16,774 bases of DNA from the NCBI GenBank assembly GCA_015501075.1, contig JADNYJ010000661.1:1-16774 (forward strand), in the 5' to 3' direction. The position numbers and the translations under genes were made by a program. This document shows, piece by piece, positions 1 to 8,355 of the stretch (its first letter is position 1; each line of letters begins with the position of its first letter). The notes under the pieces are model-generated. The model had not been told where the DNA came from and searched no databases. It was given only the letters and a program-made list of their open reading frames with translations. The DNA is from Gymnopilus junonius. Lineage: Eukaryota; Basidiomycota; Agaricomycetes; Agaricales; Galerinaceae.

Positions 1-545
1 TCGAATTTGCTGCTCAGCTCTGACGTCTTTCAGTGTCATTCAATAATATACGAAACTACGAAGGTCCATGCCCTGAGTACTAACGGGCACAGACGCAAGA
101 CTACGGCCACAGCGACTAATGCGGAAATCTAAAATGAGGTTGAGTCAACTTTTGTCGATTTTCAAGCACAGTAGAGTAAATGGGCATTACTAGTAGCAGA
201 CGCCATCAGATCTTGCTTTCCGATTACACTTGCATCCTCCTACATCTAAGCAAAATCAGTGTGCTCAACTGGACGACGGTTTTATTGGAGGATTGCGACT
301 ACAATAAGCGATTATGTAAGTATGAGCATTCCCGCTGTCAACTTAACAATTGACCCTTGACCCAAGGGCCCATCCTTAGCCAATTGTATGCGGCACCTGT
401 CATCCACACAACGGTTGCCAAGTACATGAGTGCGAAAATCACAGCTCGGCTGTAAGTACTTAATAATTGACGATGATCTCTTCCGAATCCGCGACCTGTT
501 TCTTTCGCGCCCACATCGGACGTTCGCTATAACACTCTTATAATC
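1..545. other. Intergenic region upstream of F-box copy 1
   Basis: I see no convincing gene here. Open frames on either strand are short, lack family motifs and overlap the start of the F-box gene. The last 70 bases (about 475-545) presumably hold the promoter and leader of the F-box gene starting at 546, but there is no clear TATA box. A stretch at about 189-232 weakly resembles the left end of the inverted-repeat element at 2623 (see findings). Confidence 0.5.
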
Positions 546-2089
546 ATGACTACTGTTATTGACCTCCCGACAGAACTTCTCTTTGAAATAACCTCTTATC
601 TTGACCAAAATGATTACACATCCCTCGTTCTTGTTGCGTTCACCTGCCGATACTTCTACAACATCTTCATGTCACGGATCCATGGAGAACAGATACAGCA
701 TTTCAGTCGGTTGTTAGAAACCCCTAGACTCCGCATCGCTAAAAAGATCGAAATGCCAATGAAGGACACTTCGGAGGATTTCTCTTTCCGATCTTTCATT
801 GGCGACCCGTTCAACGAATCAATTGGAAGGCTGCATTTTGCTGTTGGCGGTAGTGAAAAGGAATTACAATCCGTACTGGGTGTCATCTCCAGAGCGAAAT
901 ACCTCCAAAGTGTTCATCTAGAACTTGGATATTCATGTAGTCAAAGACGGGTCGCCCGGCCTTCAATACCTGCATGGCTAAACCACATCTTAGCCTCACC
1001 GTTCAAGGCAGAATTCCTGACCTCAGAAGAGGTCCGTTCAAGTACGAAATTATGACCCCCAAATCGAAACTGTTAGGTCTGTCATTTGCGGGTACCAAAA
1101 ACACTTTTTTCAAATCGTTCCTTGCGGTTGTTACTAGGCCATTTCTAAAGGCTACACGACAGCTACCACATGTTCCCGACACCGAAAAAGAAGCTGAAGA
1201 TACTCCTCCAGAACCTGTTTTCTCACAGTCACCTCTTTCTTCCGTTCTAGTTGCCCCTAAATTCCGCTTCAAATGTCCCCCACATCCCCAACTTTCATCA
1301 TTTTCAATCCAAACTAACGCGCTCTTTCTTCCCTCTCTATACCCAATGACTCTCAACGCACTTAACAACTCTTCAATCCATACCCTTTCCATTTCAGATA
1401 CACCTCTTACTCTATACGACTGGAACCGTATCCTTCCTTCAATTGCAATGCCCGCTTTGAAGTCTATTTCAATAGGCGACGTCTCCATCGCATTTCCAGA
1501 TCTCTTGGCCTTTTTTGACCGTCATAGATCCATTGAAAATCTGAATTTCACTCACAACGATGTTATTGGCGTCGTCAAGTTCAATTTTCCTCCAAAGCGA
1601 AAACTACTGCCTCGCCTCACTTGCCTAACAGCGCATTCTGATTATGTCATTCCTTTTATGCAACACAAGAAAGTAGGATACTTCCGTGACCTGCAAAATA
1701 TCTCCGTAAATGGCCCAAAATACGACCTCGACGTGCTTTTTGATCTGCTTTCCGAAGGCGGCTTCAAGGGTTTATCAATCACTCTCGACGAACTATCATC
1801 TGTTACGTTGGTGGAATGGATCTTGAGCGGAAACTTGAAAAGAGGAAGAAAACAACCACATGGGCTCCTGGGTGTTACTTCTTTGGCCATGCATGTACAC
1901 CGCGACTTTGGAGCTTACCTTGCAGAATGGAGCAGAAAAGAGCTTCTGAATTGGCAAATTGAAAATGTGCCTGTCATGGAGGAATTTAAACAAAGGGGAA
2001 GTCAGTTGGAAATGTATCTTCAGATGTCGGAGCATCTTGTGCGGTCTGTTTGTCCGCATATGAAGGAATTTATGTATCATTTTGTGTAA
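546..2089 (+). pseudogene. F-box-like protein, tandem copy 1, with a one-base frame break
   Basis: This is an intronless gene for an F-box-type protein. Such proteins usually recruit substrates to an SCF (Skp1-cullin) ubiquitin ligase. The N-terminus carries an F-box-like motif with LPTELLFEITSYLD near residues 7-20, then a T-C-R-x-F-Y segment. The rest aligns along its whole length with the intact copy at 3299-4867, sharing blocks such as FKCPPHPQLSSF and ELQSVLGVISR. The frame from 546 runs only to 1055. The homologous continuation is in the -1 frame, from about 960 to the stop at 2087-2089. Base-by-base comparison with copy 2 places a single missing base just after 959 (after the codon for R138). 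Adding one base gives 515 codons including the stop, against 523 in copy 2. No GT..AG intron of the right length repairs the frame without deleting conserved residues. It may be a young pseudogene or a consensus error. The SCF role is inferred from the motif only. Confidence 0.72.
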
Positions 2090-2622
2090 ACCGAGTATTT
2101 ATCTTGGTTCTTCACATGTGTATATGACGATTATTTGCTGAGCCAGAGTTAAACGATCTCGGACTGCCTAGCATTGACATACAACGTGTAAACATAAAAT
2201 GTCGAATGATTACTGAAGCTTCCAGGTGAAGCTTAAGTTCTAACGCATAGTTGAAACGCTGTTTCATCAAATTGATCGACGACCTGAAAAGGCAGTCTAC
2301 TGACCATTTTTGGTTCTTTCGATGGCGAAGTCAGTATCTCCTGTATGCCGATGATAATTTGTTTTTGCTGGTCATCCAGAAATTAACAGCTGCCTTACAC
2401 CCATTTTTTAATCCAGATCCGCAGGCAATGTGTTTCCTTCCTGCATCTACGTGACTCGACAATGTCAACACTGGCATTGCATAGATTTCAAAAAGATATT
2501 CATCGGTCCTTCTATCTTGCAAGCATGTTATGCATAGTCGATATGCTTGGTTATAATCTCGAGCGTATTCAGGGGAAATTTAAACTACGTCTATCAACAA
2601 TCTATCAAGTCTTGTACTAGTA
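2090..2622. other. Intergenic region, no clear gene
   Basis: This is the 3' flank of F-box copy 1. A 67-codon open frame at 2251-2454 (+) lacks family features except a YADD tetrapeptide, so I do not call it a gene (see findings). There is no obvious polyadenylation hexamer directly after the stop at 2089. Confidence 0.4.
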
Positions 2623-2846
2623 GGCCATCAGCATTCTCACAATTTGCTTTTTTCCGCTTGTACAAGTGAAAAAAGGGTCTAAAAGTGCGAAAGCGGCAAG
2701 TCAAATAAGCTAGGTCCCAATCGGCAACAAGTTACCTTAGAAACCCGCTGATTTGGCCTGAAAAACACGTCATTTTGGGGCAATTTTTAGGTTAAAAATC
2801 CAAAAGCGGTGAAAAGCGGACAAGTAAATTGTAAGCTTGCTGATGC
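2623..2846. mobile_element. MITE-like inverted-repeat element, about 224 bp
   Basis: The two ends are imperfect inverted repeats. The left arm at about 2623-2660 and the reverse complement of the right arm at about 2808-2846 share CATCAGCA, then two differing bases, then CT.ACAATTT and R-CTT, followed by a TCCGCTT block. The arms are about 35-40 bp with a few mismatches and one or two gaps. TA dinucleotides flank both sides (2621-2622 and 2847-2848), which could be a TA target-site duplication. The interior repeats AAGCGG and AAAAGCGG motifs and has no open frame, so the element is non-autonomous. It lies between the two F-box copies. The superfamily is not determinable from the ends alone. 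Exact boundaries are uncertain by a few bases because the outermost bases of the arms do not match well. Confidence 0.6.
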
Positions 2847-3298
2847 TACCCAAAAAAATGAGTCTGAATGATTCGAGTCGCAGTAATATAAGTACCGCAG
2901 TCCTTCATTTCCGCAGGGGCTATCTCTTACGTTAGATGCAAATGGAAAATTGTCTTGTCTCTACTGCTCGACGCTCTACGAAACATCAGTCACCCCAATC
3001 AGAAATTATGATACAAATTCCTTGAAAAATAAATAAATAAAAATTGCAGAGCAGCTCAAAACACCTTGAGAACTGTTCGTCTGCGCACAGTTTTCTTCGC
3101 TACCGACTTTCGACTGTTGACGTTGACGTCTGAACACGCAGCCAACCTCTTTTACACATCAAATAGCAATTGCTCCCACACGGTTAAGCTGCGGAAACTC
3201 GCGGCCTGCTCTTGGCTCATCTATAATTGATAGGAAACTCTTTCATGATCCTTGAATCTTGACTTCGACAATCCGCTGCTGCTAAACTTACACTTCTT
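2847..3298. promoter_or_regulatory. Upstream region of F-box copy 2
   Basis: No coding frame is visible. An AT-rich run with AAATAAATAAATAAAA lies at about 3028-3043. A TATA-like TCTATAATT is found at about 3220-3228, roughly 75 bases before the ATG, and is a plausible core promoter. The assignment rests on position and base composition only. Confidence 0.3.
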
Positions 3299-4867
3299 AT
3301 GGCTTCGGTCACTGGCCTTCCTGCAGAACTTCTCTTTGAAATCACTGCCTACCTTGACTGGTACAATGATCACGCATCCCTAGTCCCTCTGGCGCTCACC
3401 TGTCGACGTTTCTACGACTTCTTTATGCCTGCAATTCACGAAGAACAGTCCCAACAATTCAACAAGTTGTTAAAAACCCAAAGGCTCAGCATCTTCTCGG
3501 CGTCGGTCGACCCTTCAATCAAGGATGCCTCGGACGAAGATTCGAATCTCCAGCTGTCTGTCGTCAACTCTACGTTCAGAAAACCCATTGCATGCATGCC
3601 ATATGCTATAGGCAGCGACGAGAAGGAATTACAATCCGTTTTAGGTGTTATTTCTCGGGAAAAATATGTCAGACAAATCCAACTGGAACTTGGGTATTCA
3701 AGCAATCAAAGAAGGGTGGCTAGGCTCATGAATGTTTGTGTGGCAATACCATACCTTGGCCTCACAGTTCGAGGCGGAATTCCGGCCCTCAGTAGAGGTC
3801 CATTCAAATACAAAATCGCAACTTTACCGCTCGCGGTGAATTCGAACGCGACTGGAGTGACCAAGAACGACAGTAATAATTTCATCAAGTCGCTCATTGC
3901 TTTTTTTACTCGGCCATTCAGACTCGCGGCTGCGTACCCCCAATCCTCAGTAGCCCAGACAGATCTTCCTTCAGTCTCCGCCATCCCAGCTTCACCTAAA
4001 TTCAACTTCAAATGTCCTCCACATCCCCAGCTATCCTCCTTCGCCATTCAAAGCGACGGGCTGTTCCTCCCCTCTCTGTACCCTGTGACTCTCAACGCGC
4101 TCAACCACTCTCCCATCCACACCCTTTCGATGTCCGACATGACCCTCACGCTATATGACTGGTCGCACATCCTGCCGGTTATTACCATGCCCTTTCTGAA
4201 AACCTTGTCCATAAGCACCGTCTCTATCGCCTTCCCCGATCTCCTGGCCTTCCTGGCCCGCCATGCGTCCATCGAAACTCTGGATTTCACAGAAAATTAC
4301 ATTATCGGCGTGGTCGAATTTCATCCAGAGCACACTTTAACTTTATTACCTCGCCTCACTTCCCTCACAGCCTACTGCGGGTACCTCATTCCGTTCATGC
4401 AGCATAGAAAGGCAGGACATTTTCCTCACCTCCGGAATCTCTCCATAAATGGACCCACATATGATCTTGATGTTCTTTATAATCTCCTTTCCGAAGAAGG
4501 GTTAGAAAATCTGTCTATCACGCTCCATGAATTACCTTCTATTACCTTCGTGGAATGGATTTTGGGTGCAGATGTAGTAGTAGATGCAGAGGGAGGAAAT
4601 GGGGACGGAGAACCTGCGTTCGAGTTCGGACGACGCCGACTTGCTGGGGTCGTCTCTTTGACTATGCACGTTACCAGGAGAAAGTTCGATTTGGCTCTGA
4701 CAGAGTCAAGTAAAAGGGCACTCGAGAGATGGGAAAGTGGTCATACCTCCCTCGTTGTAGAGGGCATCGCGAGTATAAGAACCAGCGATGGGTATCTGCG
4801 GATATTCCATGCGCTCGTTTCGTCTATTTCACCGCAGTTGAAAGAATTCGATTATTGTTTCGTGTAA
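3299..4867 (+). CDS. F-box-like protein, tandem copy 2 (intact)
   Basis: A single-exon gene of 522 aa. An F-box-like motif occupies about residues 6-42 (LPAELLFEITAYLD, then LTCRRFYDFFM), as in proteins that dock on Skp1 in SCF ubiquitin ligases. The remainder has spaced Leu-rich segments with a SxxxFPDLLAFL pattern around residue 310 and repeated LxxLT/LxxLS turns. This suggests a degenerate leucine-rich-repeat or solenoid substrate-binding part, but no canonical LRR can be counted. It ends with the motif QLKEFDYCFV, parallel to HMKEFMYHFV in copy 1. The ATG at 3299 is the first in frame and aligns with the start of copy 1. Copy 2 carries a short acidic Gly-rich insert (around residues 425-440) absent from copy 1. 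Together the genes form a head-to-tail duplication. The substrate is unknown. Confidence 0.85.
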   Translation: MASVTGLPAELLFEITAYLDWYNDHASLVPLALTCRRFYDFFMPAIHEEQSQQFNKLLKTQRLSIFSASVDPSIKDASDEDSNLQLSVVNSTFRKPIACMPYAIGSDEKELQSVLGVISREKYVRQIQLELGYSSNQRRVARLMNVCVAIPYLGLTVRGGIPALSRGPFKYKIATLPLAVNSNATGVTKNDSNNFIKSLIAFFTRPFRLAAAYPQSSVAQTDLPSVSAIPASPKFNFKCPPHPQLSSFAIQSDGLFLPSLYPVTLNALNHSPIHTLSMSDMTLTLYDWSHILPVITMPFLKTLSISTVSIAFPDLLAFLARHASIETLDFTENYIIGVVEFHPEHTLTLLPRLTSLTAYCGYLIPFMQHRKAGHFPHLRNLSINGPTYDLDVLYNLLSEEGLENLSITLHELPSITFVEWILGADVVVDAEGGNGDGEPAFEFGRRRLAGVVSLTMHVTRRKFDLALTESSKRALERWESGHTSLVVEGIASIRTSDGYLRIFHALVSSISPQLKEFDYCFV

Positions 4868-4884
4868 ATCTACCTTTCCTTGTG

Positions 4885-4890
4885 AATAAA
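4885..4890 (+). terminator. AATAAA polyadenylation-type hexamer
   Basis: A perfect AATAAA lies 18 bases after the stop of F-box copy 2, within TGTGAATAAATTATC. Fungal 3' ends use this hexamer loosely, so the call is suggestive only. Confidence 0.3.
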
Positions 4891-5964
4891 TTATCTTTGC
4901 ATGATTTTGACGTGTAGTAGGCATACATACTTGTCAACCACTTTCTTCACTCGTCAATCTCGTTTTTTGCGGATCCGGGATCTTAGGCTCTGAGCAGCTG
5001 GCGAAAGCATAAACAGGTTTAGAGCGAACCTGATCATGAATACCTTTTGAATGGGCAGTGCAGGTCGTATGCATGTGAATGTCAAGGCGCTTCCTCAGGC
5101 TGGTTAGCGGCAGTTCTTACGCTTACATGGAGATGAAAAGGTGGACCTCGACCGGTGTTGATGGGACTTGCTAAATTCGTCTTGAAAACGAGAGTGTATC
5201 TCGACGGGCTCTTGAGGTGTTTTACGATTAGGCTTGGGCTGTAGAGTAGAAATTGCGCAAAACGATGATCATGATAGACTGATAAAAGTTGACGTCGGAA
5301 AAGAAGCCTGGACGCTTATGGAAGAAGTCCTACCTAAATAGATCCTATACCCGGACCCTGCTCTAGAGTTCCGAGTAAGTAAAAGATTTACGTTTTAAAA
5401 AAATGTTGTTCATTGGACTCGGAGGGGAAGAGGACGTTGTACTTACTCTAGATCTACTCTAGTGCTGGTTCGGATTCGTGGCTTTTTTAAATATGTGAAT
5501 GCAGGCATGGAGTGTTTTTGTCGGTCGATCGTGTGGTGGACTTCGTTCCGATAGGCTTTTGTAGAGGGATCTGCATCTGTGTCCGACTTGGAACTCCTAG
5601 ACTGGAAGGGAAATAAATATTTCGGTCAAGTCGTCTAATGATTTTGGCATTTTGTTAGGGGATCCAGCGGTCATTTGATGGGCGCCCATTGAAGGTAAAG
5701 AAGATATTCAGTACCAATATCGTCCCCGGCCTTTGTTACGAACGGCATTGGATGCGAACTATAATACAATAATTAACGCAACATCATGAAACAAAAATGT
5801 ATCACTGTCGTTGTACTCCTTCTTGATGCAACACTTTAAGAGATAGTTGCAAGGAAAAGCAAGGCGAGTCCAAGTTTGGTCTGAAGTTGCATTTGGCAAA
5901 GTAAAAAAAATACAAGTTCTGTATATTCAATTTACACCTACACAGTACCTTATCTGATATCGTA
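4891..5964. other. Intergenic region with no recognisable gene
   Basis: This 1.1-kb stretch is the shared 3' side of F-box copy 2 (+) and the WW gene (-). No open frame with a start, family motif or splice pattern is visible on either strand. CTCTAG-type words recur near 5360-5465, but no extended repeat is present. The part next to 5964 is presumably the 3' UTR of the WW gene. Confidence 0.45.
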
Positions 5965-6977
5965 TCAAGTACGCAACCAAGCTGTCTTTGCAATCTTTTT
6001 TTGCTTCTTCTGTTCTTTGAAGCGTTCCTGGAGGAAGAACAAGCACGCGTCAGTCAACCAGTAGTCCAATACCCAGTCCCATGTAGAGAACAAGGCTTAC
6101 AATATCCTTCTTCGTAGGCCTCTTTCTCTTCTTGCTAGACCCCTCACCGCCCTCCTCACCTTCCTCCGCCATCAAACTCCCCCCTCTCCTCGCGAGCTCT
6201 TCTTCCCACTTATTAACATCAAAATAAAACTCGCTCATCCTTTTCGCGCGCTCGTACTCGGACAGATGCCCTGGCGTGCGCGAGTCGGCAGCGGCGAACC
6301 TCCCCGTTTGCGCGTTGAATTGCGCTTTGAACGTGGGGACGTCTATTGGGGGGTCATGGGATTCGTTAGCGGGACTTGACAGGATAAAAGGGAAGAGTGC
6401 GGGGACGGGACGTACCCCCTGGGACGCCTGAGCTGCCTGGTCCGACGGATGATATCAGGGTAGGGTCAAGATGGGCGAGGAGCGGATCGATGCCCTGGGC
6501 TATGGCGGCCGCTTGGAGGGCGGCGTAGTGCGCTTGGGCTGCTGACATCTGCGCTTGTGGCGTCCCGGTGCTGTACTCGGCGTCCGCATTAGGATCTTCG
6601 GCTGAAGCCTGGATGGGAGGAGAGGTAGAGGAGGTTGAGGGAGCAGGGGCGGTTGAGTCAGAGGCAGAGGAAGAAGAGGCGGAGGATTCAGGCAGGAGTG
6701 GATTGGACCATGTCGTTTCTTGCGTGACGGGGTTGTAAAAGTAGTATGCGTTGTATTGCGGCGCCCAGATTGCTTGCCACTGCGTTGGTGTTGGTTCTCC
6801 GGTCTGAGCTGGCGCGGGTGTAGCAGAGGATGCAGGCTCAGGAGATTTCGAGCCAGAGTCCGATTTCTCGTCTTGTTTCTTTATTTCCACCTCCTTTTCG
6901 TCTTGGTTTACCTCATTCTTCTCTGTAGACCCCTCCTTGTCTTTCGTGGTATCTTCAGCTGCTCTTTCAGGCGACAT
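5965..6977 (-). CDS. WW-domain nuclear protein, probably splicing-linked (three exons)
   Basis: The exons on the minus strand are 6416-6977, 6101-6342 and 5965-6027. The introns are 73 nt each (6343-6415, GTACGT..ATAG; 6028-6100, GTAAGC..CCAG). The product is 288 aa. Residues 1-62 are charged (K/E/D) and then S/P/A-rich. Residues about 65-94 form a WW domain, with W67, the aromatic YYFY block at 78-81, TTW ending at W90 and P93. WW domains bind Pro-rich ligands. A low-complexity S/A/P linker follows, then a conserved-looking block with RTPGHLSEYERAKRMSEFYF and DVNKWEEE. An acidic stretch and a basic KKRKRPTKK at about 258-266 (likely nuclear localisation signal) come before a Lys-rich C-terminus ending in WLRT. 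WW proteins with this layout are often linked to pre-mRNA processing, which is inference here. It is divergent from the USP gene. Confidence 0.85.
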
Positions 6978-7137
6978 TGTGGGGGTAATGGAGGCAAGAA
7001 TGAGGTCAACGTTGACAATTGAACACTGGCAGACGACTAGGCTAATTGAAACTCCGCCTGATTGCGTTTGGCCCGGAAGACCTGATCATCCTTCCTCCGT
7101 CCACCCTCATTGCCTCCTAGCTTTTTTTAAAAAACAA
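6978..7137. promoter_or_regulatory. Short bidirectional promoter region
   Basis: About 160 bp separate the start codon of the WW gene (minus) from the best ATG of the USP gene (plus). Both 5' UTRs and both core promoters must fit here, or transcripts overlap. A T7/A6 run (7122-7134) lies just before the USP ATG. No TATA box is evident. Confidence 0.5.
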
Positions 7138-8355
7138 ATGTCTGCCTCGTTGTCCCCCGCCGTTACGCAGCGCGCTGAAGAACTCGACCTCCCGACCGAG
7201 CTCACCAGCGCCGACGAACGGCTCAGCCAGCTCGTCGCCCGTGATGACCCGCGCCTCTCTGCCGTCCAGCTCGTCCATCTCATCCAGCATCACCTTCTCA
7301 CAGAGTCCTACATCCATAACCTCAACGACCCCTACCCAATCTAGATTCATATCCCAATCCCCCCCATTGAGCAGGTCCCAGTCCAGCTCGTCCGTGGCCC
7401 AGACCCAGACATACTATTCCTCCCCTTCCCTATCCCACTCTCCCCTCGCTCACTCACATTCAACGCCTTACAACCAACACCTCGCTATTCCCTCTGCGAT
7501 GTTCCACGGACAGCACCATCATCCTCCTAACCCCCTCGCGTCGCCGAATTATACCCCCAAGGTGTCCTTTGACACCTTTGAGAACCCCGTCGCGAGCATG
7601 TTTAGCTTTACGCTGCAGGTCAAGACGGAGGGGTATAGGAGGACCAGAAACACGCGTGTCTTCCTCTGCGCCGCCAGTCCGGATGAGAGCGGTCGAGAGG
7701 CCTTGGATTGGGCCCTTGAAGCGCTCGTACAAGACGGCGATGAATTGATCGTGTTCAGAGGTGTCGAACAGGACGCTTTAGGTACGCGATATCCACATCC
7801 GCTCCTGGATATTCCTCTTCTCCCTCCTCTGTTACACCTTTCACCTACCCTAACCCCTTCTCCTCCACACAGGCAAAGACCACAACACCCTCCGCGACGA
7901 AGCACGCGACCTCATGCGCATATTACAAGAGAAATCCGTCGAATACGATCCGACCCGCAAACTCTCCCTCATCGTCGAATACATCCCGGGTCGCGTGACC
8001 GATTCCATCGATCGCCTCATTGCGCTGTACCGCCCGGACTCCCTCGTCGTCGGCACGCGCGGGAGGAGGTTTGGGGTGGGTCTCGTGCAGGGTCTCGTTG
8101 GGTCTGGCGCGGGTATCGGGAGTGTTAGCAAGTGAGACTTTTTTTTCTTTTTTGCACCCCTTTTTTTTCTACCGGATCTTGGTGGTGGTGATGTTCTTGG
8201 CATGGCTGATTAACGTGATTTTTTTTTTTTCGTTTTATAGGTATTGTCTCTCACACTCGCCTGTTCCCGTCATTGTCGTCCGGCCGGGTAGGAAACTACG
8301 CAAGGCAGTAGAGAAGAGGAGGGCGGATCCTAAGCGAGGGACGCACTTTGAATGA
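7138..8355 (+). CDS. Universal stress protein (UspA) family protein, three exons, start region out of frame
   Basis: The exons are 7138-7781, 7873-8131 and 8241-8355. The introns are 7782-7872 (91 nt, GTACGC..ACAG) and 8132-8240 (109 nt, T-rich, GTGAGA..ATAG). The N-terminal half is Ser/Pro-rich with an RSALKNSTSRPSSP stretch and a later NYTPKVSFDTFENP block. The UspA fold follows, from TRVFLCAASPDESGREALDW (strand 1 and helix 1) through EYIPGRVTDSIDRLI to the nucleotide-binding loop, which begins GTRG and ends GSVS. It finishes with SHSPVPVIVVRPGRK. UspA domains bind ATP or form stress-linked dimers. The loop between the two Gly motifs is longer than the nine residues of the classical bacterial G-2x-G-9x-G(S/T) motif. 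The domain frame is open back to 7121 but has no ATG before 7244. ATG 7138 (context AACAAATGTC) is one frame away, and skipping one C of the C5 run at 7154-7158 joins them, giving about 338 aa. Confidence 0.8.

Noticed and set aside
951..1007. Possible small intron explaining the frame change in F-box copy 1
   Set aside because: 951-993 (43 nt) and 951-1007 (57 nt) do not restore frame. 937-1007 (71 nt) would, but it has a poor GTAGTC donor and deletes residues conserved with copy 2, whereas one missing base explains everything.
1003..1488. 161-codon minus-strand open frame
   Set aside because: It is the antisense shadow of F-box copy 1, with no homology of its own. Similar antisense frames occur across copy 2.
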